From positions 29,001 through 93,000 of the forward strand of contig JAPQWV010001369.1 in NCBI GenBank assembly GCA_027422505.1: a DNA stretch of 64,000 nt. The letters are read 5' to 3'. Position numbers and translations under genes: made by a program. This DNA comes from Craterostigma plantagineum. Taxonomy: Eukaryota > Streptophyta > Magnoliopsida > Lamiales > Linderniaceae. The notes under the pieces were generated by a model. The model saw only the letters and a program-made list of their open reading frames with translations, made no database searches and was not told the DNA's origin. Positions 1 to 10,092 of this stretch are shown here, piece after piece (within the stretch, counting starts at the first letter, position 1; each line of letters starts with the position of its first letter).

Positions 1-192
1 CCCTCATTTTTTAAAATTTACGATTCTTATCTGGAATCATTATTCCTTGATTGTCAGTTTTCCCCTGTTACTTAATTTAAATGTGTTGAACAACTAGACA
101 AAATATTTATATTATCTTACAGTACAAAATATTACCTCCCCTAAGTTCACAAGTTCACAAAATAAGGGCATATTTATCTTACATATCTGGTT

Positions 193-1341
193 CTACTCTA
201 CCATAGGTTGTTCTTCATCTTCTTCAGCAGTGAGGGTGAATACCCAAGCAGGTACCCTCGGAGGTTGGTTCTGCACACGTTGTTGATTCTGTGCAGGGGT
301 CGGATTAACCGGCGGATTCTCGCGACAAAATCGCGAGATATGGCCCGTCTTCCCACTATTAAAGCACTTGATATTAGGATTAGGGCCAAAACAGACGCCG
401 ACATGTTGACGTCCACACAGTTGGCAAGTCGGCATCGGTGGTTTGGCCAGAGCATTGTTAGGTCTCGCATTTGGCCTTTGTTCCCATCTGGGTTCATTTG
501 GCCTCCCTCGATTTGGCTGATTAGGAGCATGAACGACCAATTGTTTCTTTTCGTTTCCTTCGCGATCGTATTGTCCCTGCTCCATCTTTCTCTTTGCTTC
601 TCGATCTCTTGATAGCCTCGCCTCGGCTTCGGCCACCAAAGCTCGCTCGGCAGCCTTAGCATAGGTCATATCTGGAGACCTCGTCACCGTGACATCTCGG
701 TACAGTTCAGACTTCAGGCCAATTAGAAAACGTCCAACTTTAAGGTTGTCTGTCGCTACTATATGGGGAGCAAAGCGATAAAGTTGCTCAAATTTACGGA
801 TGTACTCCGCAACGGACATCCCACCCTGACGTAGATTGATGAATTCCTCCATTTTCGTGTCACGGGCAGAAATGCTAAAATACTTTTCCTCGAAGAGCTC
901 CTTAAAGCGCTCCCAGGTGATCGTATTTGGATTCTCCATCGCTGTAATGGTATCCCACCAGTATCCGGCATTTCCCCGGAGTTGAAAGGCAGCACATAGA
1001 ACTTTCTCCTCTTCGGGAGTTCGGCTATATTGGAACGTGGATTCAATAGTCCTAAGCCACTCACCCGCTGCAATTGGATCTACAGTGTCTTCGAAAATGG
1101 GCGGATTGAGTTTTCGAAACCAATGCCCGATGGTTTCGGTTCTATCGATCTGGGGCGACGTATGTCGCTCTGACGAATTCTGGTTACGGATCAAGGCATT
1201 AATTTGTTCGGATTGGAGCCGAACAAGATCAGCAAGCTGGGAAATTGTACGGTTCGAGTCATGTTCATCGGGACTGGATTCCCGTTCCTCGTGGTGTTGT
1301 CGGCTTGATTCGCCATTAAGCTCACTTCTAGTTCTTACCAT
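193..1341 (-). CDS. gag: Ty3/gypsy Gag capsid-nucleocapsid protein (382 codons, intact)
   Basis: Gag packages element RNA into virus-like particles in the cytoplasm. The retrotransposon gag core spans roughly residues 90-215 (WLRTIESTF, GYWWDT, FINLRQG, RFAPHI are recognisable). Basic, Q/R-rich sequence follows, then a CxxC...H...C motif near residues 306-317 and a zinc knuckle at 326-339. The knuckle reads CFNSGKTGHISRFC, so the second Cys is Ser. The start is the MVRTRSE methionine just inside the leader, matching MATTRSE in element B. The protein ends at a natural stop just after AWVFTLT, the point where element B continues into protease. It differs from the copy at 31419-32570 by one fewer Glu-Glu codon near residue 238 and a few substitutions. 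An intact frame amid decayed neighbours suggests recent insertion or selection. Confidence 0.9.
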   Translation of the reverse strand: MVRTRSELNGESSRQHHEERESSPDEHDSNRTISQLADLVRLQSEQINALIRNQNSSERHTSPQIDRTETIGHWFRKLNPPIFEDTVDPIAAGEWLRTIESTFQYSRTPEEEKVLCAAFQLRGNAGYWWDTITAMENPNTITWERFKELFEEKYFSISARDTKMEEFINLRQGGMSVAEYIRKFEQLYRFAPHIVATDNLKVGRFLIGLKSELYRDVTVTRSPDMTYAKAAERALVAEAEARLSRDREAKRKMEQGQYDREGNEKKQLVVHAPNQPNRGRPNEPRWEQRPNARPNNALAKPPMPTCQLCGRQHVGVCFGPNPNIKCFNSGKTGHISRFCRENPPVNPTPAQNQQRVQNQPPRVPAWVFTLTAEEDEEQPMVE

Positions 1342-1478
1342 TTTATCCTATTAACTATAACAAAACATCACATCAGCACATAAGAATCATCACAGAGACA
1401 TAAACACTTACAGACGAGGCTGGGCTTCCATGCTTTTGAGCGGCCGTACATGAACAGTCTACAGAATCTATATCCTAA

Positions 1479-1490
1479 GCTCTGATACCA
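1479..1490 (-). promoter_or_regulatory. Primer-binding site, initiator tRNA-Met type
   Basis: The minus strand reads TGGTATCAGAGC, the usual plant primer site complementary to the 3' end of initiator methionine tRNA. It lies 2 bp from the LTR end (TGTAGC on the plus strand starts at 1493). Confidence 0.93.
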
Positions 1491-1492
1491 CC

Positions 1493-3767
1493 TGTAGCAA
1501 CCCTACTCTCTAATCGCTAATTAGCGATAAATCGCGTCGGGTTTAGCAGCGAAAGCCGCAGAGAACCCATCTTACGAAAACATTTGTTTACACAAAAAGT
1601 TAATACGAATGGGCCGAAGGCCCAATACACCCTATCACTCGCCCACAGGTTGTCATCCATGTACAGCCCCGCTCTCAAAAGCCCATGGAAGCTCCCATAG
1701 CCAGCCTCGATCGTCGATTACCTACAACACGCAAACACTGAGCTATTGCCCACTAGGTGAAATAATGCATGCACGTGTGACTCGCTCACGTTCTCTCACC
1801 CCCAATTCTCACTAATGCAATGCCACTCACTATCGCTCATCACAACCGGGATACACTCACCACCTCACAACGGGCCCTGGGTTCCATACTGTGCACCATC
1901 ATGCGAAATCACTACCACGGTCACGAACACTACCACAACACGATCACAACACTACGGCAGTGGCCTACACCGAGCAGCCTCCCTGAGCAATATCAGGTCA
2001 CACTCTCAGGTCACCTCCTCTGCCTTGCGGTGCCTACGCTGGTAGCCTACACCAGGTCCCGTAAGGGTACCCAGGTCGCACCCTCCAGGTCGCCTCCTCC
2101 CGCATGCGACAGCGTGGCCTACACTACCTAGTCTACTTGGGGATGTCCCAAGTCGTTCCTTTCTAGGTCGCCCGCAGTCTGTCGCATAATGTCCAACGGG
2201 CCAATGGCTCACCGTCACAGGCGCTGGCGCACAGCAGATGCCCACACTCACGTGACTCCTCTACGGGTCGACAGCCAATATCGGCTACTCACTCACTAGG
2301 TACAATACAGTACCACCGTTCCCCCACGGTACACTCCGTGAAATGACGTGTATATGCATATGCCGGTACTTAACATGATAATATATAATAGCATGATGCC
2401 AGACGGAACGTACGTAAACACGTAAATCACATTATCACACGGTAGCACATAAGAGCACATATATCATGTAAATCATTTAGTGCATCATATTCACATTATA
2501 TCATGTAAATCATTTAGTGCATCATATTCACATTATTCACATTACTCTCACGTTCTAATACTTAATTCAAATCTCAAGATTCTTTAGTGTGGAAAACTTC
2601 CGAGGTTCACAAATATTTGAATATTCAAAACTCATTTGTAGTACTCACACCTAATTCTAACATACCGAAACTTTAAATCTAATAAACCTTATCATGCCGA
2701 AGGTATTCCTAAAGAGTTCAATATCCTAAAGCGAAAACCCTTGTTTCATCGAAAGCTTCATGGTCTTAATTACTATGCAAAAACCTCTAAATAGTCCAAA
2801 GTATCAGGTGCCAAACGAAAACTTCTTGCCTTTGCAAGAATTACACACCTTTATTTGTTTCAAATATCTAGAAATGCAAGTGCCGAAAGTATTTAAAAAC
2901 CCTAACAGTATTAAATCCTCAAGAAAGGGGTACATTAATTGAGACTCATATTTCATAAATAATCATGAGTATAAACAGAGCTCAAACATCAAGGTTTTTT
3001 TTCAACATAATCTTGAAACCCTCCATGATTAGTATAAGATCATGTACCCTATTTGATACCAAATAAATCGTATATATTAGATAAACATATAATCCTATCA
3101 GAACCACGTAACACATAATTATATGGAGTCTTACCAAGTGTTCGAATCTGTTTAAGTCGGCGAAATCTATTTGGTCTTACTGAGGTTATTGTTTGCTTTC
3201 GTTCAGCATCCTTCCACTCAAGTTCATAAGGCTTTTTATCCTCTCTAAGTGCTTAGCGTAGATATACATATATAATACATACACGTATTTACCTTGTATG
3301 TTACGCTAGGAATTAAGAAAATTTTCTACTTAGTCATACTCAAAATAATTTAGAGACCTCCACGTGTTACTCTATGTTCTTTTAGGGTCAATACTTCGTT
3401 ACCTTTCCTTAAATCACATTATTAGATATATTGGATAAGTACTATACTTTCAAGGGCACAATTCGATGGGACAAGGTGGTGATAAATGACCTACGTAGAT
3501 TTCCTATGGGCTAAGCAACATATTTTCTTATGTTTCTAACATATTTCTTAAGAATTGTTTGGGCCACGCTTTTATTCAAGCCCTAACTTTTATTATTCCC
3601 TTGACTCCATAATTAAATATGGCCCATTCAAATTCTTTTTCGTGAATAATTTTAGTAGTATCCGTCGTTCATAAATATTTCTTAGGAATTTTATTCCTAA
3701 TATTTTCTTCGTTAATTATCTTGAAATTTCCTATCGTAATTCCGCTTTAAAATCTGCGGGTATTACA
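1493..3767 (-). repeat. 5' LTR of TR-GAG copy 1 (2275 bp)
   Basis: On the minus strand the LTR runs TGTAATACCCGC ... GGTTGCTACA, with TG/CA ends. It is nearly identical to the LTR at 32722-34996. Compared with the 2878-bp partner LTR at 28211-31088 it lacks about 650 bp near 2540 and instead has a 37-bp tandem doublet near 2463-2536. Minus-strand TATA-rich stretches occur near 2385 and 3275, but I cannot fix the transcription start. Confidence 0.9.
1610..1624 (-). promoter_or_regulatory. Perfect LTR hairpin with a CUUCGG loop
   Basis: The plus strand reads TGGGCCGAAGGCCCA; the transcript therefore reads UGGGCCUUCGGCCCA, a stem closing an exceptionally stable C(UUCG)G tetraloop, about 120 bases from the LTR end. 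LTR B has a GGGC-GTA-GCCC hairpin in the matching place (about 17256-17266). The role is unknown; RNA end formation or packaging are possible. Confidence 0.55.
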
Positions 3768-3772
3768 GTTCT
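3768..3772. repeat. Target-site duplication GTTCT
   Basis: GTTCT directly follows the LTR end. The same five bases flank both sides of the complete copy (28206-28210 and 34997-35001). Confidence 0.85.
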
Positions 3773-3960
3773 ACATCTGTGGAAGCACAAATTAATCATT
3801 CAAAAATTCGCTCTACATACACCCTATTGTTAACAGAGGAATTGAGAGTTTCATTAGAAAAGGAACGAGAGAATTTCGAAGCAGAAAAGAAAATGTTCTT
3901 AAGCGAGATGGAATTGATCCGTTTCTCACGCATCTCCTTCACAAGGTAAAATCACTATGA
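3773..3960 (+). pseudogene. SIRE-like copia gag coiled-coil remnant
   Basis: A plus-strand stretch encodes Glu/Lys-rich residues such as LRVSLEKERENFEAEKK, resembling the coiled-coil part of SIRE-type Gag proteins. It is the right-hand flank of the TR-GAG target; the left-hand flank (27396-28205, in copy 2) carries further SIRE-like gag sequence in the same orientation. No long open frame remains. Confidence 0.5.
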
Positions 3961-3989
3961 AAAGTGTGAAGATCAAGTAAAGCACCTAT

Positions 3990-4365
3990 CACGTGAGGTT
4001 CAACATGCCTAATTTTCCGACAAGGAATTAAAACGTTTTTCATCCAATGCCTTGGTGAAAATGCCAGCTAGTTGACACTCCATGTTTACGAAGTACTTAT
4101 CAATCGTGCCTTTTCTATGTGATCTTTGATAAAGCGATATCGAATGTCTATGTGTTTTTTGTGTGAGTGGTGAACAGGATTACACGTTATAGCAATGGTA
4201 CTCTTGACTATCACTATAAATGGGTGTATTATCTAAATTGTACCCATAATAGCGAGCTGAGTCCTCATTCATAGCATTTGCAAGCAACAGCTGGCGGCCG
4301 CGATGTATTCTGCCTCAGCTGTCGATGTTGAGACGGAGTTCTGCTTTTTGGATGACCAGCAGACC
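3990..4365 (-). pseudogene. SIRE-like copia RNase H, C-terminal part
   Basis: Minus-strand translation gives KKQNSVSTSTAEAEYIAA, then (with stops and frameshifts) HHSHKKHIDIRYRFIKDH and LAGIFTKALDEKRF. These are the signature blocks of the copia RNase H C-terminus, including the final HIDI/RYHFI-like and IFTKAL segments. The frame is interrupted near 4220-4290. The N-terminal RNase H half lies to the right at 5054-5330, separated by an inserted LTR-like sequence. Confidence 0.75.
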
Positions 4366-4384
4366 AGCTTTTCCCCTAAGACCA

Positions 4385-5053
4385 GTCAGGCAAGCAAGGC
4401 CATGGACTGGGCGGCCAGCTGAGTGCCCCAGGCCAGTCACTGCACAGCCTTGCCCTGCCAGCCCACAGAAAGCACAAAGCAGCCCAGCCAGCCCCACCAC
4501 TTGGAAGATCCTTGAAGCACTCTTGTACTTCTATAAATAGCTCTTCCTTGGCTCATTTTGGAGCATGGGTTGAAGGGGAGAAAAATGGGGATGGGATGAG
4601 AGTCCATGCGTCCTAGCATGGGTCGAAAGGTAGAACATAGGCCATAGTATGGTCTAGTAGTTCGTTGGGCTGAGAATGCTTGCGTCCATAGGTGCTTGTG
4701 TGTGCGTGTAGCCGAGTCTTTGTAGGAGTCACGATAGTGTCTTTAGACGCTTAGCTTGTACTCCCCCTTTCTTTGGGGCCCCCGATTTATTAATGGAATT
4801 GGGTTGGGAGTGCGCTCCCGTAATTCTTTGTGTGAGGTGTTTGATCGAGTTCTTTGATGTGGGCTCGAAGTTAACAACTACACAAGCCATTAGCTTTAGT
4901 CCCGTGAGTTGAGTAAAAGAGGCCACTTCCACAATTCACACGATCATTCCGCATAAGGCTTAGCGGCGTGGTTCGGCCATACCACGTCGTCGCCGTGTTG
5001 CGTCAAGGGTCCCTAGAAGCGAAAAAAATTCTAAGGGATTTGGGGGCATGACA
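4385..5053 (-). repeat. Solo-LTR-like insert inside copia RNase H
   Basis: The copia RNase H reading is broken between YAGC (about 5065) and the EKLVCWSSKKQN block (about 4345-4372). The insert begins on the minus strand with TGTCATGCCCCCAAATCCC, a typical LTR-type start, at 5053. It contains CTATAAATAG near 4531 and TTTATTAATGG near 4785. The left end is uncertain: only CTTA/CTAAG resembles the right flank TAAGT, and no clean TG end is visible, so the copia gene also lost a few codons there. The same insert is at about 35615-36293. Confidence 0.5.
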
Positions 5054-5595
5054 TAAGTGCAACCTGCATAACCAGCATCAGTGTAGCCTTTTAGTTTAAA
5101 GTTCGTAGTTTTCGGATACCACAATCTTAAGGTAGAGGTGCCCTTGAGGTAGCGCAGGATCCGCTTGATTGCTAGCATGTGAGATTCTTTGGGATCGGCT
5201 TCGAAAAGGGCACACAAGCACGTGGAAAACATGATGTCCGGCCGACTTGAGGTCGGATACAGAAGAGAACCAATGATGTTGCGATAGAGAGTGATGTCTG
5301 CCGCTTTTCCAAAGGGATCTGCATCCAATTTTCAGCTTGTTGCCATGGGAGTGCTAAGTGGCTTGCTCTGATCTTGATGGATTTTCTTCAAGATGTCCTT
5401 GATGTACTTGTCTGACTTATGAAAATTCCATCCTCGAGCTGCCTCACTTGAACTCCAAAAAAGAACTACATTTCTCGCATATGGCTCATTTCTAACTTGG
5501 TCTGCCTGAGATCTCTGAGTTTCTGGAATAGCCGATGATTAGTAGATCCGAAGATGTTGTCGTCGACGTATACTTGGACGACCATCAGATCTGAT
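5054..5595 (-). pseudogene. SIRE-like copia reverse transcriptase (catalytic end) and RNase H start
   Basis: The minus strand encodes, in broken frames, VQVYVDDNIFGST (YVDD catalytic box, about 5555-5595), KYIKDILKK...KPLSTPMATS, and an open stretch (4960-5328) with LYRNIIGSLLYPTSSRPDI, ILRYLKGTSTLRLWYP and GYTDAGYAGC. These are successive blocks of copia RT and the RT-RNase H hinge. A stop after STPMATS and a frameshift near 5500 make it non-functional. It breaks off at about 5597, two dozen residues before where more RT should follow, and joins a plus-strand LINE. Confidence 0.85.
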
Positions 5596-5649
5596 GTGAA
5601 TGAGCTCAATCGTAAGCAAGTGCAGCCCATACGGGGTGCCTTTATGTTA

Positions 5650-6350
5650 GCTGTAGGAGCATGGAATGTGTGTGGTCTTAATAAGCAAGACCACAGGAGC
5701 GAGGCATTTGATATCGAGGGAGCGGTTGCGTATGATCGGGTGCTAGAAACAAGGGTGTCGGTGACTAATGCGGGATTTATTTCAAGCGGCATCAGATCTC
5801 AGTGGCGATGATTCTTTGATTATGATGATGGGCCAGCATCGCGCATATGGGTGGGATGGGATCCATCTGTTCTGACCGTTGAGGTCCTTGGGTTTTCAAC
5901 CCATGCAGTACATTGTCGAGTGGAGTCTGCGATGACAAGGGAGACGGTTTTCGTGTCTGTTGCTATGGGAAATCCAGGCGGGAGGAAAGACTTCCCTTAT
6001 GGGATGAGTTGATTACTGTGTGGCTCGTGTGGCGGATGCATGGATAGTCATGGGGGACTTCAATGCTATATTGCACACGGCTGAGGGATGTGGGGGCTCA
6101 TCTTTGAGGCATGATATGGACGATATTTAGGCATGCTTAGTGAGTGCTGATTTGTTGATGATACATATGATGGGTCAGGTGTCCACGTGGTACAACCAGC
6201 AGCGCGCTGATGTGGGACTCCGGCGTCGTTTAGATCATATACTGGCTAATCTCAGTGGTTGCTAGGTTTACAGATTCTTTCTGTCTTTGCGGCCTTCCCG
6301 CAACTTCCGACCACTCGCTTGTACTATTGGGGGCCACTACGACGCGTCAG
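5650..6350 (+). pseudogene. LINE apurinic-like endonuclease domain, broken
   Basis: The domain would nick target DNA for target-primed reverse transcription. Visible blocks are WNVCGLNK (about 5662), LETRVSVTNAGFIS, WVGWDPSVLTVEVLG, a VMGDFNAIL catalytic block (about 6047-6073) and RRRLDHILAN (about 6220). The SDH block expected near 6300 is unclear (FPQLPTTRLYYW). Several frameshifts and stops separate the blocks. Confidence 0.75.
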
Positions 6351-6889
6351 CATAAGGTGACTTTCGTTTCGATAACTTCTTGACAAAGGACCCAGCTTTC
6401 TTGGACATGGTCCAGAATGTCTGGAATGCTCTGCTTCATGGTCATCCAATGTTTGCGTTGATAAAGCGGCTGAAGATGTTGAAGCCGTTATTTCAAAGAT
6501 TGCACCGGGCGAAGGGGGACTTGACGATGAATGTTACTGAGGCAAAGCATTTTCTGACATCGCACAAGATTTCGCTTCATGATTTCCCGATGAGGAACCT
6601 TTCTACGAGCTTGAACGTTTGTGCTGGGCCTTATATGCTAAAGCGGTGGTAGTGGAGCAGTCGACATTATCGCAGGGAGCCGAGCTTGTGTAGCTGAAGG
6701 ACGGAGACCAGTGCTCATCTTATTTCTTTCGTAGGCTCGCCACGCAGCGAGCTACTAACTGAATTTGGTCCCTTGAGACTGCTAATGCTGAGCTTCTTGA
6801 AGGCCCGGATCGGGTTGAGGGCGAGCTGATTGGGTTCTACCAGTGCTTGTTGGGCCATTCTGCGCATTCATCGTGATTACTACTACTGA

Positions 6890-7960
6890 TGTGCATGGAG
6901 CTGTGATGCGTACGCTTTCTCCAGCGGACGCTACCTCTATGATCTGCACGGTGACTGCCACGGAAGTTCGTGAGCCACTTTTCTCTATAGGGGATGAGAA
7001 AGCACCTGGGCCTGATGGGTATACAATCGCTTTCTTCAGAGCGGCGTCGGGGGATTTTTGGAAATAAGGTGCTGAGGTCGTCCAAGACTTCTTCGTTACT
7101 GCAGGCTACTGAAGGGACTCAACAGCACTCTCATCACGTTGATCCCTAAGAGAAGTACACCTTGGCGTGCAACGGACTTCAGAGCCATCTCCTGTTTCAA
7201 CATGCTATTTAAGGTGATCTCCAAGATCTTGGCTAATCGGCTAAAAGTGCACCTTGCTAACTTGGTGCGTGGCTCTCAGACGATGTTTATCCCTGGAATG
7301 TATTGATGTCGCAAGAGCTATGCCTTGGCTATAGGTCTAAAGGCAGGCCGCCGTGGGCGATGTTCAAGATCGACTTGGCCAAGGCGTACGGCAAGGTAGA
7401 GTGAGACTTTTTGCTGTCGATTTTAGACGCTATGGGGTTTCACCCAACATACATTGGCTGGATTAGGGCATGTCTGACGAAGACTGCCTTTTCATTAAAC
7501 CTGAATGGCCAAGTGGTGAGGTTCTTTGCGGGGAAAAGAGGTATTCGATTGGGCGATCCCATCTCCCCGTATCTGTTCACTTTGGTTATGGAGGTCCTGC
7601 ATAGGCTCCTCACGGTTGGCATCTCCAAGGAACCACGATTCAGATATCATTGGCGATGTGAGACACTGGAATTGGTCTCGTTAGCATTTGCAGACGATCT
7701 CCTTCTCTTCAGTCATGCGGATGTTGTCTCGATTGCAGTATTTAAGAAGGCATTGGCTGACTTTGCGAGATTATTAGGGCTACACCCTAACCGAACAAGA
7801 GCGAGATGTACCTGTCGAGGTGCACTGAAGGGTTGACAGAGCAGATTCAGGCACTCATGGGCTATCGAGTGGGACAACTGCCGGTTCGCTACTTAGGCGT
7901 GCCCCTTGTTAGTACTCGCTTGACAGTTGGGGATTTTGCCACACTTTTACAGAAAGTCGA
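6890..7960 (+). pseudogene. LINE reverse transcriptase domain, broken
   Basis: Blocks in order: LFSIGDEKAPGPDGYTIAFF (about 6980-7040), TLIPKRST (about 7135), NMLFKVISKILANRLK (about 7200), MFKIDLAKAY (about 7360), then an open stretch at 7411-7836 with RGIRLGDPISPYLF and the catalytic FADDLLLF (about 7687-7710), followed after a 1-base frameshift near 7790 by VRYLGVPL. In the duplicate copy the frame stays open through VRYLGVPLVS, because one C in a run is retained. Confidence 0.85.
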
Positions 7961-8279
7961 TTAGCGGTTGGGGTCATGGCTCAATCTCTCGTTGTCAGAT
8001 CTCTGAAAGCGCGCTTTAGGAAATTCTTCTGGGGGGACAGCAACCAAGGTGGCATGGGATGTTCTATGTCTACCTGTCTCAGAAGGGGGATTGGGGCTGC
8101 GATCTATAGCTGTCGACAATGAGGCTCTGCTGCTGAAGAACTTGTGGAGCGTACTTACCGGGACACCGAGCTCCATATAGGTTGAATGGCTATATGGGAC
8201 GCGCCTGCAGTCTTGATCGCTATGTGACCTACCGATCTCGACGGGTGACACTCGGAGTGGAGTAAGTTGATGCAGTTGA

Positions 8280-8511
8280 GAGAGAATTCGATTAGAGTGA
8301 GAAACTACTTATGTTTCTCTCTTTAGAATTAGAATTGACGGCACTCTGATAAATTCAATTACTTTCTCTATTCAATTCGATAGTTACACTTCTATTTATA
8401 CCAAACGGACTTGGTATAAATATCAATTTACTCAAACTATCGACTAATTAATTAAATGTCCATACAAACATAGTTAATAAATCAAAACCCGATTCGAATG
8501 AGTAATGTTCA
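8280..8511 (-). repeat. SIRE-like copia LTR fragment
   Basis: The reverse complement aligns with 56060-56200: GGTATAAATA, AATAGAGAAAGT, AGAGAGAAACA and CTCGAATTCTCTCTC occur in the same order. It begins on the minus strand at 8511 (TGAACATTACTC) next to a polypurine tract and is cut at 8279 by the LINE junction. Two minus-strand GGTATAAAT TATA candidates lie near 8395-8425. Confidence 0.6.
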
Positions 8512-8526
8512 ATCTCCCCCTTTGTG
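8512..8526 (-). promoter_or_regulatory. Copia polypurine tract
   Basis: The minus strand reads CACAAAGGGGGAGAT directly before the LTR start; copia elements prime plus-strand DNA synthesis from such tracts. Confidence 0.6.
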
Positions 8527-10092
8527 ATTGATTGCCTTTCTGCTCTCTATCTTTGTCGGGCGTAAAACGTCCTGCGCAAGCCCAACGCATGCTCATACTT
8601 TCTGATGTTGTCCCTAAGCTCGAGTCGCTCCTCAATGGCTTCGAGTAGTTTACTGACAAGCGGGTTCCCTCAGTCTCTGATCGGGCAGCATGGTTGTCTC
8701 GTCAATTTCGTCCAATCTCCTTATGTTCTTTCTAATCAACTTGAGCGTCCCGTCACAGAATTTGTTGACCTCAGTCTTCATCATCACATGGATCATCTTA
8801 GCATTTGGGTTGTAGTATGTATGGCCAAGACTGGATCCATGAAGACATAGTTGACGGGATGCTCTTCGATCTTGAAAGCATCGAGCGGCTGTGTCATGTT
8901 GACCTTCTTCATGTTGCTTTCAAAAGCCATTTGAAGGTTGTGTGTGGCATAGTACTTGACTTGGCACACCATTAACCTGTTGGTTCCCTCGAGCCCTTCC
9001 TTCTTGATATAGCCTTGAGGGTCCTTGTACTTTTCCACGTACATTTGGAAAAGGTGGTAGGCCTCGTTGGCTGAAAGGTATGGTAGACCGCTCTCATTCA
9101 GCTCGTCTCGAGTTCTATTCATCCACTCGATTGTGTAGATTGGTATTGGGAATCGACCAATAGTATGTGAAACTCATAGCAGCTGAAAAATAGGTGACAG
9201 ATTCTTGTAGTGGTTCCTCAGCTGGTCTTTGGGAATACCAAGTCTTCGATCTGGACCGAGGTGGGTCATCATGAATGGTCCTTCGTATTTGCTGATCCCA
9301 ATGCAAGATGCCTCGGAGTTTGAACTCGTTCAGCTTCTTGATTTTGTCTGCTGACCTCCAAATTAGCTTTCGAACTTCTTCGAGAAACGGAACTTTTATA
9401 CGTATGTTCTCCCACGAAGAGTCAACTCAAACAGTCCCTGCAGTCAATGTTGGAGTTGTATCTACTCGGTGTGCGATCAACTCTAAAAGCCGTGGAGGAT
9501 CTAAATTGTACTCCTCACCTTCTCGAAGTTCGTTGTCTTCGATGAGTACTAGGTCGACCGAAGCTTGTCCTAGAAAATGGCGAACGTCTACGAGCCTTTG
9601 CTTTACTATCATGTCGGGTAGGTGGTGAGTCATCCACTGTCCATCGAAGATGTACTTATTCAGGACTTCATATGGGTTGACTTCACGTGTCGATGTCCCA
9701 GACTCGTCCGGAGCGGTTGATCTTGAAGGTGCTTCTGTTTCTGCTAAGGTTAAGAGCACGTCTGCTCCTTCTCGTGGAAGCATCGGGCTTGTGATCATCG
9801 TTTTGTGAGGTGTGGGAGGAGAGGTGTTCTGTGATGGATGTTTGGGTTGTGATTTGAGAATGGGTGCGGGGCGTGGTGGTGGTTTGGGTTTGTGAGTGGG
9901 TTATGGGTCGACTTGTTTGTGGTGGTGGTGGGTTTGAGGAGGTTCCAACGGCTCCAGTTGTTTTGCTTGTCTAAGACGATCGTCGTCCTCGTCCTCGGCC
10001 ACTAGTAGATGTCCTCTGCTACTTCTCCCCCTTTGGGTGATCCTGATCGTCAGGATCGTCATGTCTTCGTTCGGGACGTTCACTGCGGCAGG
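8527..10092 (-). pseudogene. Accessory ORF of a SIRE-like copia element, C-terminal part, decayed
   Basis: Minus-strand pieces in shifting frames: an open stretch at 9427-9798 (EVNPYEVLNKYIFDGQWM, DMIVKQRLVDVRHFLGQ, ELREGEEYNLDPPRLL), one at 8793-9122 (LPYLSANEAYHLFQMYVEKY, QMAFESNMKKVNMTQP, VFMDPVLA), and a tail (FCDGTLKLIRKNIRRLDE ... RKYEHALGLRR) ending just before the polypurine tract. The order (IDP-like block, then coiled segment, then FSDGTL-like block) resembles an accessory region next to many eudicot copia polyproteins; this is from memory and unverified. The function is unknown. The position between RNase H and LTR is the env-like slot. Confidence 0.5.

Larger units (their letters stand above)
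1428..1688 (-). promoter_or_regulatory. Inverted repeat bracketing the primer-binding site (U5 arm plus leader arm)
   Basis: Leader bases 1428-1464 are the reverse complement, with small gaps, of LTR bases 1646-1688. Shared blocks are CCATG, CTTTTGAG, CGG and GTACATG. In the minus-strand transcript the two arms would pair and loop out the LTR end and primer site (1479-1490). Retroviral RNAs have U5-leader stems in the same place; the role here is inference. Confidence 0.6.
1..3767 (-). mobile_element. TR-GAG-type Ty3/gypsy retrotransposon, copy 1, cut by window edge
   Basis: The element reads on the minus strand. Its 5' LTR (1493-3767), primer site (1479-1490), leader and gag (193-1341) are present; the polypurine tract and 3' LTR lie off the left edge. 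Bases 1-192 hold only the non-coding stretch after gag, with no ORF that I recognise. It is nearly identical to the complete copy at 28211-34996, where no pol follows gag, so this copy is inferred to be the same gag-only type. The 5-bp target duplication GTTCT follows the LTR at 3768-3772. Confidence 0.85.
5600..8279 (+). mobile_element. L1-type LINE ORF2 fragment (endonuclease to mid-RT domain), decayed
   Basis: A plus-strand LINE ORF2 without ORF1, poly(A) tail or C-terminal zinc domain. Order: endonuclease (5660-6350), linker (6380-6830), RT (6900-7960), connection domain start (7960-8279). Many stops and frameshifts are present. It is joined directly to minus-strand copia sequence at both ends (about 5597 and 8279) with no visible target duplication. 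A second member of the same family lies at 24824-27395 and overlaps it from about 6634 onward. The near-identical duplicate is 36840-39529. Confidence 0.85.

Noticed and set aside
208..612. 134-codon plus-strand frame opposite gag (also 31434-31838)
   Set aside because: It mirrors the minus-strand gag; conservation follows gag codons and no promoter or domain supports it.
1820..2131. Plus-strand His/Thr/Ser-rich open frames inside the TR-GAG LTR (also 28537, 33049)
   Set aside because: They change frame between otherwise near-identical LTR copies, have no recognisable domain, and run antisense to the element.
4315..4540. Pro/Ala-rich frames in the GC-rich segment near 4325-4540 as a host gene
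   Set aside because: They are low-complexity, occur on both strands, and fall in an LTR-like insert; copy 2 differs by an 8-bp indel that changes the frame.
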